A stretch of 12,572 nt of DNA from Nitrososphaerales archaeon (GTDB taxonomy: Archaea; Thermoproteota; Nitrososphaeria; Nitrososphaerales; CADDZS01): assembly GCA_030043455.1 (NCBI GenBank), contig JASHXQ010000224.1, forward strand, positions 1 to 12,572, read 5' to 3'. Both the position numbers and the translations under genes were made by a program. Positions within the stretch are counted from its first letter, which is position 1. The number at the start of each line of letters is the position of its first letter. A model generated the notes under the pieces. The model had not been told where the DNA came from. It searched no databases and saw only the letters and a list, made by a program, of their open reading frames with translations. This document shows, piece by piece, positions 1-6,671 of this stretch.

Positions 1-1052
1 ACGAGGGGAGATTGCCCGGAAGTTTTCTGTACTCTCGCAACGGCTTGCCCAATGCCGCGGAGCTCGGCGAAGTCGTCGCGGCTTTTGAGAAAACCGAGGC
101 TGGAATAGTCTGCGCTTCCGGGATGGGAGCGATCACTGTGGCCCTTCTTTCGTGCCTAAAAGCTGGAGATCAGATAGCCGCGTCCAACGATCTCTACGGC
201 GGTACAACTTCGCTGTTAAAAGATGAGCTCCCGAGGATTCAGATTCAGACTACCTTTGCTGACTCTACCTCGGTTGGGAAAATGGAGGAAGCGATTGAAA
301 GAAGCGGAGCAAGAATGGTCATTGTCGAAACGATCTCCAACCCGACGATGAAAGTTTGCGACATCGGAGAGATAGCAAGGATCGCTCACAAGCGTGGGGC
401 TTTACTTCTCGTCGATAACACTTTCGCGACTCCCTTTATTTTCAGGCCCGCAACGGTCGGAGCGGATGTGGTGATGCACAGCGGGACAAAGTATCTCGGA
501 GGTCACGATGACCTAACTATCGGGCTACTTTCTGGTAAAAAAGAATGGGTTGCCCGGGCCTTCCAGTACTGCGCCAGAGCCGGAGTAATCGCTGGCCCAT
601 TCGATTGCTGGCTCGCGACACGTAGTTCGGTCACGTGGGAGTTAAGAGTAAAGCAGGCGAGCCAGAATGCCATGCAGCTTGCAAAGTACCTGGAGTCTAG
701 GACGGATAAGATCTCCAAAGTGTACTATCCTGGGCTGGAGTCACATCCGCAGCATAAAATCGCGAGAGAAATGTTTGCTACTGACTTATACGGTGGAATG
801 CTCGCCTTCGATTTGAAAGATGGTTCGGCGGCAAGCCGTTTCGTAAGAACTCTCGAGAAGATCACTCTGACCCCTTCTCTTGGAGGAGCGCATTCCACGA
901 TTTCTCATCCGGGAAAAACCTCCCATCGAAGCCTCACACCAGATGAGAAAAGGAGACTCGGGATAACCGATGCGATGATCCGGGTATCTGTGGGAATTGA
1001 GAACTACGACTTGATTGAAGAGGAATTCAGTAGGGCCGTCGACGCGGCATAG
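1..1052 (+). CDS. Cystathionine gamma-synthase/gamma-lyase family PLP enzyme (5' end cut by window)
   Basis: This is a fold-type I PLP enzyme of the Cys/Met metabolism family, a cytosolic enzyme acting on homoserine esters, cystathionine, methionine or related substrates. Numbered from an internal TTG at base 12, the visible family motifs are YSRNG (7-11), the PLP phosphate-loop region ASGMGA (35-40), LYGGT (61-65), VDNTFATP (134-141) with the PLP-nitrogen Asp at 135, HSGTKYLGGH with the Schiff-base Lys at 160, and the C-terminal IRVSVGIE with the carboxylate-binding Arg near 324. The reading frame stays open to the left edge, and family members are usually 380-400 residues, so about 40-50 N-terminal residues lie outside the window; the TTG is not the real start. 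Residue 294 is His in LGGAHS, where cystathionine lyases and synthases usually have Glu. The exact reaction (gamma-synthase, gamma-lyase, methionine gamma-lyase or sulfhydrylase) therefore cannot be fixed. The neighbouring asd and thrC genes support a role in aspartate-family or sulfur amino-acid metabolism. Confidence 0.9.
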   Translation, partial: EGRLPGSFLYSRNGLPNAAELGEVVAAFEKTEAGIVCASGMGAITVALLSCLKAGDQIAASNDLYGGTTSLLKDELPRIQIQTTFADSTSVGKMEEAIERSGARMVIVETISNPTMKVCDIGEIARIAHKRGALLLVDNTFATPFIFRPATVGADVVMHSGTKYLGGHDDLTIGLLSGKKEWVARAFQYCARAGVIAGPFDCWLATRSSVTWELRVKQASQNAMQLAKYLESRTDKISKVYYPGLESHPQHKIAREMFATDLYGGMLAFDLKDGSAASRFVRTLEKITLTPSLGGAHSTISHPGKTSHRSLTPDEKRRLGITDAMIRVSVGIENYDLIEEEFSRAVDAA

Positions 1053-1053
1053 T

Positions 1054-1065
1054 CTTTCTAGAAAG
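1054..1065. repeat. Perfect 12-bp palindrome at a convergent gene junction
   Basis: The sequence CTTTCTAGAAAG is a perfect palindrome. It starts one base after the stop codon of the plus-strand PLP-enzyme gene and contains the stop codon (1058-1060, complement) of the minus-strand FHA-like gene. The two stops are only 5 bases apart. The palindrome has no loop, so a stable RNA hairpin is doubtful. It could be a protein site, a shared termination zone, or chance. Confidence 0.4.
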
Positions 1066-1702
1066 TATTTGCAGTATAGATTCTTTCGATCTTGATAGAT
1101 CCAGAACCTTCCGCCCCCGGATCATAAATGCGAATGACCTCACCGAGTTTTTTCGACTGCCCTACCAAAATGGTTCCCGCAGAACTACCGAGATCCGCAT
1201 AAATTGTCCGTCCCTCCTCAAGGGTAGCGAACAGACCATGAACACGAGAGGGTATCGTGTCCACTTGCGAGCTGTACTCCTGCAATTCCACAGTTCCGGA
1301 AGGATGCCACGCCACTAGCTTCGAATCTTGGGGTTCTCGGCGGCCAATTACATACATCTCGCCTGGCGAAGCCATAACTGAGCCGAGAGCACCTTTGAGT
1401 TTCTTGATCGAATCGTCATAGGCTAGCATACAATTTCTTCCGATTATCAAGACGATCGGGTCCACAAAACTTCGGAGTTCGGTAGGTTCACTGACTCTGA
1501 TTTTGTCGTGCCCGTATTGCTGAATGTAGGTGTCATAAGCTTCTCTAAAATCCGAGTTCGACTCTGCAATCTTCTCCAGTTGATCCCAAAGGAGAGAATT
1601 AAGATCTCTGGAAACTGTGCTTTGCAAAGCGATCTGCTGTGAAAAGTGATTTTTCCTATTAATCGTTTCTATTTTAGGGGAAGAACTTCGATCCTGTCTC
1701 AT
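1058..1702 (-). CDS. FHA-domain-like protein, function unknown
   Basis: A 214-residue soluble protein with no signal peptide or membrane segment. The first ~110 residues are charged and probably mostly helical, and I do not recognise them. Residues ~116-208 resemble a forkhead-associated (FHA) phosphothreonine-binding domain: Gly-Arg at 120-121, IPSRVHG with Ser152, Arg153 and His155 matching the FHA S-x-x-H motif, then ADLGSSAGT (169-177) matching the usual D-L-x-S-x-N-G-T. The conserved Asn is Ala175 here, and the GR-to-SRxH spacing (about 32 residues) is longer than usual, so pThr binding is plausible but not assured. No kinase or phosphatase gene lies nearby. The gene is monocistronic on the minus strand, divergent from asd and convergent with the PLP-enzyme gene. 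The ATG at 1702 is the natural start. A weak AT-rich box around 1727-1734 could drive a short-leader transcript. FHA is my best match by motif only. Confidence 0.6.
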   Translation of the reverse strand: MRQDRSSSPKIETINRKNHFSQQIALQSTVSRDLNSLLWDQLEKIAESNSDFREAYDTYIQQYGHDKIRVSEPTELRSFVDPIVLIIGRNCMLAYDDSIKKLKGALGSVMASPGEMYVIGRREPQDSKLVAWHPSGTVELQEYSSQVDTIPSRVHGLFATLEEGRTIYADLGSSAGTILVGQSKKLGEVIRIYDPGAEGSGSIKIERIYTANTF

Positions 1703-1804
1703 GTAGATTTTCGGGATGAGGAAAAGCTTTACAACGATTTTTCATGTCTTGAAGAAAAAGCCCTACCACGGAAAGAATTCACGCTCTAAAAAAGTGCATA
1801 GTAA

Positions 1805-2833
1805 TTGAAGAAAATCGATGTTGCAGTGCTCGGCGCCACAGGCAAAGTGGGTCTGGAATATCTGGAGATGCTGAAGGATCATCCTTGGTTCAGAGTGGTC
1901 GGGGCCACCGGCAATTCAAAAGTGGGCATGAAGCTGGGCGATGTCGCTCCGGATCTTCCGGCGAACATGCGCTCGGTAGAAATCGTGGAATCGGATCCTT
2001 CCAAGATAGAGGCTGATCTAGTTTTCTCCCCTCTCCCCACCGCTGTGGCTAAAGAAACGGAGGCCAAGTTTGCCGAGAATGGATTCAAGGTGATCACTGA
2101 CGCATCGCCCCATCGCATGGACGTGGCGGCCCCACTGATGATTCCTGAAGTAAACCCGGATCACCTGAAGCTTCTTGAAAGCAGAATAAAGAAAAAACAA
2201 GGGTTCATTGTTGCGACGCCGAATTGCACTACCATCGGCTTTGCCATGAGCCTTAAACCGCTAGATGACGCATACTCGATAAAGAAGACGGTGATGACCT
2301 CCTTCCAGGCTCTTTCCGGTGCAGGTTATCCGGGAGTTCCATCGCTAGACATTGAGGACAATGTGATCCCGTACATCCCGGGCGAGGAGGAAAAGGTCGC
2401 GGCTGAGACCAACAAGATACTGGGAACCATCTCTAAGGAGAAAAGCCGGATCATTCCCAAATCACTGGAAATTTTCTCCTCCTGCAACCGAGTGGCGGTA
2501 ATCGACGGTCATCTCGAGTCTGTTTACTTGGAGACTAAAGAACCGATCAAGGAGCCAGGGGCAGTTCTTGAAAAATTCAGTGGCGTGCCTCAGCAGCTGA
2601 AACTGCCTTCCGCTCCCAAGGAACCCATAGTCTTGCGGAAAGAAAATGACCGTCCGCAGCCCAGATTGGACCGGATGGAGGGGAAAGGAATGGCCACCGT
2701 CGTTGGAAGAATTAGACAGCGGGGACAAAAAGTGCTGCAGTATCACCTCCTAACTCACAATACGATCAGAGGGGCCGCGGGGGGAGCTCTCCTGACAGCA
2801 GAGTTGCTTGTGAAAAGGTATGACCTTTTCTAA
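1805..2833 (+). CDS. asd: Aspartate-semialdehyde dehydrogenase, archaeal/fungal type
   Basis: This cytosolic enzyme reduces aspartyl phosphate to aspartate semialdehyde with NAD(P)H, the branch point towards threonine, methionine, isoleucine and lysine. The protein has 342 residues, normal for the archaeal/fungal class. It begins with the Rossmann motif VLGATGKVG (8-16), has the catalytic Cys141 in TPNCTT, the SFQALSGAGYPG block (166-177) typical of this class, and the likely active-site His236 in VIDGHLE. The start is TTG at 1805. An in-frame TAA sits immediately upstream (1802-1804), and any later start would remove the first beta strand, so the TTG is forced. thrC follows 37 bases after the stop and has its own promoter box. 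The promoter of asd itself is unclear: the best box A nearby (CTAAAAAA at 1786-1793) lies too close to the TTG for a normal archaeal start site. Confidence 0.95.
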   Translation: MKKIDVAVLGATGKVGLEYLEMLKDHPWFRVVGATGNSKVGMKLGDVAPDLPANMRSVEIVESDPSKIEADLVFSPLPTAVAKETEAKFAENGFKVITDASPHRMDVAAPLMIPEVNPDHLKLLESRIKKKQGFIVATPNCTTIGFAMSLKPLDDAYSIKKTVMTSFQALSGAGYPGVPSLDIEDNVIPYIPGEEEKVAAETNKILGTISKEKSRIIPKSLEIFSSCNRVAVIDGHLESVYLETKEPIKEPGAVLEKFSGVPQQLKLPSAPKEPIVLRKENDRPQPRLDRMEGKGMATVVGRIRQRGQKVLQYHLLTHNTIRGAAGGALLTAELLVKRYDLF

Positions 2834-2837
2834 ATTC

Positions 2838-2848
2838 CCTAAAAAATT
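2838..2848 (+). promoter_or_regulatory. Box A promoter of thrC, leaderless geometry
   Basis: An A-rich box (CCCTAAAAAAT) is centred about 27 bases before the thrC ATG at 2871. That spacing puts transcription start at or within a base or two of the start codon, so the mRNA is probably leaderless. No Shine-Dalgarno sequence precedes this ATG, in agreement. It lies just after the asd stop, so thrC can be transcribed apart from asd. Confidence 0.55.
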
Positions 2849-2870
2849 GGGACACTCCCCCTGATTTCTG

Positions 2871-4163
2871 ATGCCGGACCCACAGGTCGCGAAAAAGAGA
2901 GATCATTTTTCTCTGCAGTGTTTTTCCTGCAAGACCAAGTACGAGATCGACGATTATGGCAGGTTCTACCGGTGTCAAAAGTGCGGGAATCTTCTTGAAG
3001 TGGTCCTTCGACCGGGGATAAAGAGACAGTTAGGTTCAGTTAAGCATCCTGGAATCTGGAAATACTTCGATCTCCTCCCTGTTTGGAATACTGAGAACAT
3101 TGTATCTCTCTCAGAGGGCGGAACCCCTCTGGTTGAATGCAAGAATCTGGGAAAAAAACTGGGGCTGAAGTCTCTTTACGTCAAGTTTGAAGGTCTGAAT
3201 CCCACCGGCTCCTTCAAGGATAGGGGCATGACAGTCGGGATCTCCAAGGCGAAAGAGCTTGGATACGAGAGGACAATGTGTGCTTCTACGGGAAACACTT
3301 CCGCCTCGCTCGCAGCATACGCGGCGAAAGCCCTGATGCGATGTATTGTTCTCGTTCCCAAGGCCAAAATTGCGATGGGAAAGATGGCGCAGGCAATAGC
3401 GTACGGCGCGGAGATCTTTCAGGTAGATGGCAACTTTGATGACTCGCTCCGAGTGGCAAGTGAAATCTGCGAGAGGGATAATACCACTTTGCTCCTCAAT
3501 TCCTTGAACCCTTTCCGGATCGAGGGGCAGAAGACGGTCTCCTTCGAAGTCGTCGAACAGCTGGGTAACCGGGTGCCGGATACGGTCATTCTTCCGGTAG
3601 GAAATGGAGGAAACATCTCGGCATCTTGGAAGGGATTTACCGAGCTTCAAGACGAGGGATTAAGGGGTCTTTTCGATTTGGATCGCGATGTCGTGAAGCT
3701 CCCGAGGATGATCGGCGTACAGGCTGCAGGGGCCTCTCCGATTGCGAAAGCCTTCAAATCAGGAAAGAAAGATTCTATTGATCCAGTAACCGAGCCTCAC
3801 ACCGATGCATCCGCTATCAACATTGGCTCGCCGGTTAGCTGGATGAAAGTTCTCTCGGCCATTTATTCTTCCAAAGGTCTGGCTGACTCAGTTACTGATG
3901 AGGAAATATTCGCAGCCCAGCAACTGCTCGCATCAACTGAAGGCCTCTTTGTCGAGCCAGCTTCAGCAACCCCGATCGCCTTTCTCGCAAGATCCGCAGA
4001 ACAAGGATCGAAAGAAATCGTGCGATTAAAGGACGAGGTGGTAGTTTGTATCTGCACGGGAAACGGCCTGAAAGATCCAAACGCCCTTTTGAAATCGGTT
4101 CGACCGGATCAGATCCAAACCATTTCTGCAGACGCAAAGTCTCTAGAAAAAGTGCTTGCCTAG
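2871..4163 (+). CDS. thrC: Threonine synthase with N-terminal zinc ribbon
   Basis: A cytosolic PLP enzyme of fold type II that converts O-phosphohomoserine to threonine and phosphate. The 430-residue protein starts with a zinc ribbon, CFSC (Cys17, Cys20) and CQKC (Cys35, Cys38), seen in many archaeal and plant-type threonine synthases. The PLP Schiff-base Lys116 lies in PTGSFKDRG, STGNTSASLAAY follows (139-150), the phosphate-binding glycine loop PVGNGGNIS is at 242-250, and the C-terminal CTGNGLKD motif typical of threonine synthases is present. It follows asd by 37 bases and precedes a tiny zinc-ribbon gene by 10 bases, so all three form a plausible threonine operon. The start is ATG at 2871, supported by the leaderless box A. 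Other fold-II enzymes such as cysteine synthase or threonine dehydratase are less likely, because they lack the zinc ribbon and the TGNGLKD ending. Confidence 0.95.
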   Translation: MPDPQVAKKRDHFSLQCFSCKTKYEIDDYGRFYRCQKCGNLLEVVLRPGIKRQLGSVKHPGIWKYFDLLPVWNTENIVSLSEGGTPLVECKNLGKKLGLKSLYVKFEGLNPTGSFKDRGMTVGISKAKELGYERTMCASTGNTSASLAAYAAKALMRCIVLVPKAKIAMGKMAQAIAYGAEIFQVDGNFDDSLRVASEICERDNTTLLLNSLNPFRIEGQKTVSFEVVEQLGNRVPDTVILPVGNGGNISASWKGFTELQDEGLRGLFDLDRDVVKLPRMIGVQAAGASPIAKAFKSGKKDSIDPVTEPHTDASAINIGSPVSWMKVLSAIYSSKGLADSVTDEEIFAAQQLLASTEGLFVEPASATPIAFLARSAEQGSKEIVRLKDEVVVCICTGNGLKDPNALLKSVRPDQIQTISADAKSLEKVLA

Positions 4164-4173
4164 TTCTCCAGAA

Positions 4174-4305
4174 ATGACCGAGCGAAAATTCTGCCCCGTC
4201 TGCAACAAAGCGAACGAAATAGTTTTCGTGAGTAAACCGGATGTGGATCTCAAAATCTGTAAAGAGTGTGGCTCCGCAGTTTCGATCCGGTACAAGGATT
4301 CATGA
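4174..4305 (+). CDS. Small zinc-ribbon protein downstream of thrC
   Basis: A 43-residue open frame starts with ATG 10 bases after the thrC stop. It encodes two CxxC pairs, CPVC (Cys7, Cys10) and CKEC (Cys30, Cys33), separated by 19 residues, the layout of a single zinc ribbon. There is no further domain, so it would be little more than one zinc finger. The short gap makes co-transcription with thrC likely. I do not recognise a named family. It may bind nucleic acid or a partner protein, or be a stand-alone relative of the zinc ribbon on ThrC. The intact cysteine pattern in a frame this short is the main reason to call it a gene. Confidence 0.6.
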   Translation: MTERKFCPVCNKANEIVFVSKPDVDLKICKECGSAVSIRYKDS

Positions 4306-4334
4306 ATCTCACGTCAAGCTTTTCTTCTCACGAA

Positions 4335-4344
4335 GATTTAATAC
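4335..4344 (+). promoter_or_regulatory. Candidate box A for the MFS transporter gene
   Basis: AGATTTAATAC is a good match to an archaeal TATA box. A start site about 26 bases downstream (near 4366) would give a leader of roughly 110 bases containing the nested inverted repeat at 4387-4431. A second, weaker box (GTTTATTT, 4395-4402) would give a shorter leader. Confidence 0.35.
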
Positions 4345-4386
4345 TCAAAATCTGAAACATTATTCTGGGACTATCAAAGTAGCTCC

Positions 4387-4431
4387 GAGGCTCGCGTTTA
4401 TTTCGAGATAATGTTCGAAGCAACGAGCCTT
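4387..4431 (+). repeat. Nested inverted repeat, possible structured leader RNA
   Basis: AGGCTCG (4388-4394) pairs perfectly with CGAGCCT (4424-4430). Inside it, TTCGA (4402-4406) pairs with TCGAA (4415-4419) around a six-base loop extended by a G-U pair. An asymmetric internal loop (6 and 3 bases) joins the stems. This could be a leader hairpin, a small RNA, or an operator. It is too short to be a tRNA. Confidence 0.4.
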
Positions 4432-4479
4432 TCTCAAGAGAACTAGGAAATTGCAGGCATCGAATCTCGAAGATCTAGA

Positions 4480-5694
4480 ATGGAACTTTTCTCTATACCC
4501 AAGAACATTACTGGACTTTTTCGAAGGTATCTTTACTCATCCTTTCTCGGCAATCTAGTCGCGCCTATTTTCTCACTGTTCGTTCCACTACTCGCCGCCA
4601 AGTTGGGCGCGAGCCTTTTTGAAATAGGGATTGTGGGGGGCGCTTCAAACGCGGTTTACGCTTTCCTGCCGCTCATCGCCGGTCATTATTCCAATCGGTC
4701 TAGTCTCCGACAATTCTTCATCGTCTCCTCTTTCTTCATACTGACGATCGTCTCTATTTCTTACGTGCTCATTGCTAACCCCGTCTATCTCATCATCGCG
4801 CGCATCTTTGAAGGAGTGGGATGGGCAATGCTCTGGCCGGCCATGGACGCCGCGGTTAGCAAAGATGTGGGTACGATGGATTCAAGGAAAGCTTTCAGCA
4901 TCTACAATGTAACTTGGTCCTCCGCAGCTGCGGTTGGGCCACTTCTCGGCGCTGCCCTAATTTTTCTGACCTCAATTCAGGACGCCTTTGTACTCACGGT
5001 ATTCATACTGGCTGCCACCTTCGTGCTTAATTTCCTTCCATGGTATAGGGACCGGAATGAGCTTGCTATCGAGCAGCCCTACAAGGGCCAAGAGGTTTCG
5101 TATTCTCAAGTGAATTCTGCAATAGTCAGCAGCAGGGGCACGGTTTTCTATGCTGGTGCTCTTGCTCTGGCCGCCGTTTCTTCGGGCGTTCTCTTTACCT
5201 TCTTCGCACCCTATGCGAGGTCTCTGGGAATCTCCATTCTGCTAGTGGGAGTGATCACGTTTGTTTATGGGATGGGGCGGTTCGTGTTCTACCTCCTCTC
5301 CACGAATACGCGTGTACGTTATGCGTTTCTTCGACCTGACAGAAGGGTAAGGAACATGCTGGTCGCGCTCGCTATGACTTCTGTTTCGGGAGTGTTCATC
5401 AGCTTGAGGGAACCATCAGGAATTCTGTACCTCGTGGCGTACGCTGTCGTCGGGGCGGGAATCTCGATGGTGCTTGCCATCGGTCAAACCGGACTGATTA
5501 CTGAGACCAGCCCTAACTTTCAAGGACGAGGCGCGGGCATTTTCGAGTCAGCGATTGGTGTGGGAGCTTGCGCAGGTCCGATCATTGGCGGAGCGATATC
5601 AGGATCCTCGCTTGCCGTTCCCTTTCTGGTTCCACCTATTGGATTCCTTGTATTCCTCGCAGCCTTTCCGCTGATCTCTAGGAAAAACAGATAG
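4480..5694 (+). CDS. MFS transporter, 12 membrane segments
   Basis: A 404-residue major facilitator superfamily permease of the cytoplasmic membrane. Hydrophobic segments lie near 22-40, 46-68, 78-98, 101-122, 145-165, 168-187, 222-244, 250-272, 291-309, 315-337, 352-374 and 378-400, giving 12 helices with a soluble loop near 190-220 between the halves. The helix 4-5 region (RIFEGVGWAMLWPAMDA) and helix 11 (GAGIFESAIGVGACAGPIIGG region) resemble drug/sugar-type MFS exporters. The substrate cannot be told from sequence. The ATG at 4480 has no strong Shine-Dalgarno. The gene is preceded by 174 non-coding bases with a possible leader structure and converges with the XdhC-family gene, their stops lying 15 bases apart. 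Confidence 0.9.
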   Translation: MELFSIPKNITGLFRRYLYSSFLGNLVAPIFSLFVPLLAAKLGASLFEIGIVGGASNAVYAFLPLIAGHYSNRSSLRQFFIVSSFFILTIVSISYVLIANPVYLIIARIFEGVGWAMLWPAMDAAVSKDVGTMDSRKAFSIYNVTWSSAAAVGPLLGAALIFLTSIQDAFVLTVFILAATFVLNFLPWYRDRNELAIEQPYKGQEVSYSQVNSAIVSSRGTVFYAGALALAAVSSGVLFTFFAPYARSLGISILLVGVITFVYGMGRFVFYLLSTNTRVRYAFLRPDRRVRNMLVALAMTSVSGVFISLREPSGILYLVAYAVVGAGISMVLAIGQTGLITETSPNFQGRGAGIFESAIGVGACAGPIIGGAISGSSLAVPFLVPPIGFLVFLAAFPLISRKNR

Positions 5695-5716
5695 CCTGCA
5701 ATAAAGAGCCTATCTG
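5688..5716. terminator. Inverted repeat across two convergent stop codons
   Basis: CAGATAG (5688-5694) is matched by CTATCTG (5710-5716), a perfect 7-bp stem with a 15-base loop. Each arm includes the last Arg codon and TAG stop of one of the two facing genes (MFS and XdhC-family). It could serve as a bidirectional terminator or transcript end. However, two genes both ending in AGA-TAG would make most of this repeat by chance, and no long U-tract follows. Confidence 0.3.
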
Positions 5717-6576
5717 CCAAGCGTCTGTGAAAGCGACTTTGGAAGGACTTTCCGGCTTTTTAGGGCAACTTCCAATTCTCTCGGATCCTTGGTGCGACGA
5801 ACTTCGATCATCTCGGCGAGGATCGAAATCGCTATTTCTTCTAAAAGAACAGAGTTAATGTCCAGTCCCGCTGGCGAATGAACGCTGTCCACAAAATCTC
5901 TACCGACCCCCAGCTGGAGCAATTCTTCTCTCGTAGCTCTCCAGCGGTTTTCGCTCGCCACCATCCCCACATAACTCACTTTGAACTTGGAGAGATGCTT
6001 CAGAAGCAGAGCGTCATTCACCCCTCGAGTCACTAGAACCACATAAGCGCCGGAGGGTACTTTTATGGAATCAATATCTAGGGCATCACTGGCAAGATCC
6101 GGTTGACCACAGGCCCCCAGTGGATTGTGCTCGATAGTCTTGAAGCCAATCTCCTTTCCGGTGTTCACTACAGTACGCTCCAGCGGGCTGTTGAAGGTGT
6201 CCCCAAAAACCATCAGGACCGGTCGTGGTGCATACGGCTCCACAAGGATTTCCATGTTACCGCCACAATTGGTCTCCACGTGAATCTCATCCCCGTCATC
6301 TGAAATTGAAATTTTTCCTAAGGCAGTCTTTGCGTCTTCGAGATAGACTTTGACGACTCGCGGCAGCTGGGATTTGATCACATCCAAGCCCACTCTGACT
6401 ATGGGCCCTTCCGGACAGCCCCCGCCTAATGTGCCGTAAACAATCTCGCCATCTTCCTTGATAATCATCTTGAAACCGGGCTTTCCAAGAGTCGACCCGA
6501 TGGTCCTAGTAATCGTCGCAATCGCCAAATTGTGATCTTGTAGTTCTTCAATCTTGGCGACAAATTTGTCATCCAA
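5710..6576 (-). CDS. XdhC/CoxI family protein with degenerate nucleotide-binding motif
   Basis: A 288-residue cytosolic protein of the XdhC/CoxI family, whose members help load or sulfurate molybdenum cofactor for xanthine dehydrogenase and CO dehydrogenase-type enzymes. The N-terminal XdhC_CoxI part has ATITRTIGST (20-29), the family signature GTLGGGCPEG (48-57) and CGG (104-106) before MEILVEP. The C-terminal Rossmann-like part has YVGMVAS (202-208), HSPAGLDI (233-240) and EEIAISILAEMI (246-257). The usual glycine-rich loop (of the type GAGHVG) is replaced by GDTFNS (125-130), so NAD binding may be lost or changed. The start is TTG at 6576. No molybdenum hydroxylase gene is in view; moeA lies about 3 kb away on the other strand. 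The CAP-protein gene lies 95 bases upstream on the same strand, with no obvious functional link. Confidence 0.85.
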   Translation of the reverse strand: MDDKFVAKIEELQDHNLAIATITRTIGSTLGKPGFKMIIKEDGEIVYGTLGGGCPEGPIVRVGLDVIKSQLPRVVKVYLEDAKTALGKISISDDGDEIHVETNCGGNMEILVEPYAPRPVLMVFGDTFNSPLERTVVNTGKEIGFKTIEHNPLGACGQPDLASDALDIDSIKVPSGAYVVLVTRGVNDALLLKHLSKFKVSYVGMVASENRWRATREELLQLGVGRDFVDSVHSPAGLDINSVLLEEIAISILAEMIEVRRTKDPRELEVALKSRKVLPKSLSQTLGR

Positions 6577-6671
6577 TTTTCTCAGCTGGCTCTAATGATC
6601 AATAAGAATTGGTAGGAAGATCGATTTATCTCTTCCATATCGAATGTGAGTACGTCACTTCGGGCTTCTTT

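Larger units (their letters stand above)
4306..4479 (+). other. 174-bp intergenic region before the MFS gene
   Basis: There is no coding frame here. It begins with a pyrimidine-rich stretch (CTTTTCTTCTC around 4319-4329) that could act as an archaeal U-rich terminator for the thrC operon. A box A candidate lies at 4335-4344, and a nested inverted repeat at 4387-4431 could fold in the leader RNA of the MFS gene. Confidence 0.5.

Noticed and set aside
12..14. TTG as the translation start of the first PLP-enzyme gene
   Set aside because: The frame continues open to the left edge and the family needs about 40-50 more N-terminal residues, so the gene is cut by the window.
3111..3650. 179-residue open frame antisense to thrC
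   Set aside because: It lies wholly within the well-supported thrC gene on the other strand and shows no recognisable domain or promoter.
4388..4430. tRNA-like arrangement with a 7-bp outer stem and a TTCGAA loop
   Set aside because: Only 43 bases separate the stem ends; there is no D-arm or anticodon arm and the T-stem does not pair, so it is not a tRNA.
6577..6671. Inverted repeat GGAAGA/TCTTCC in the gap between the XdhC-family and CAP genes as a terminator
   Set aside because: The stem is only 6 bp with a 10-base loop and no U-tract on the relevant strand, which is weak and likely chance.
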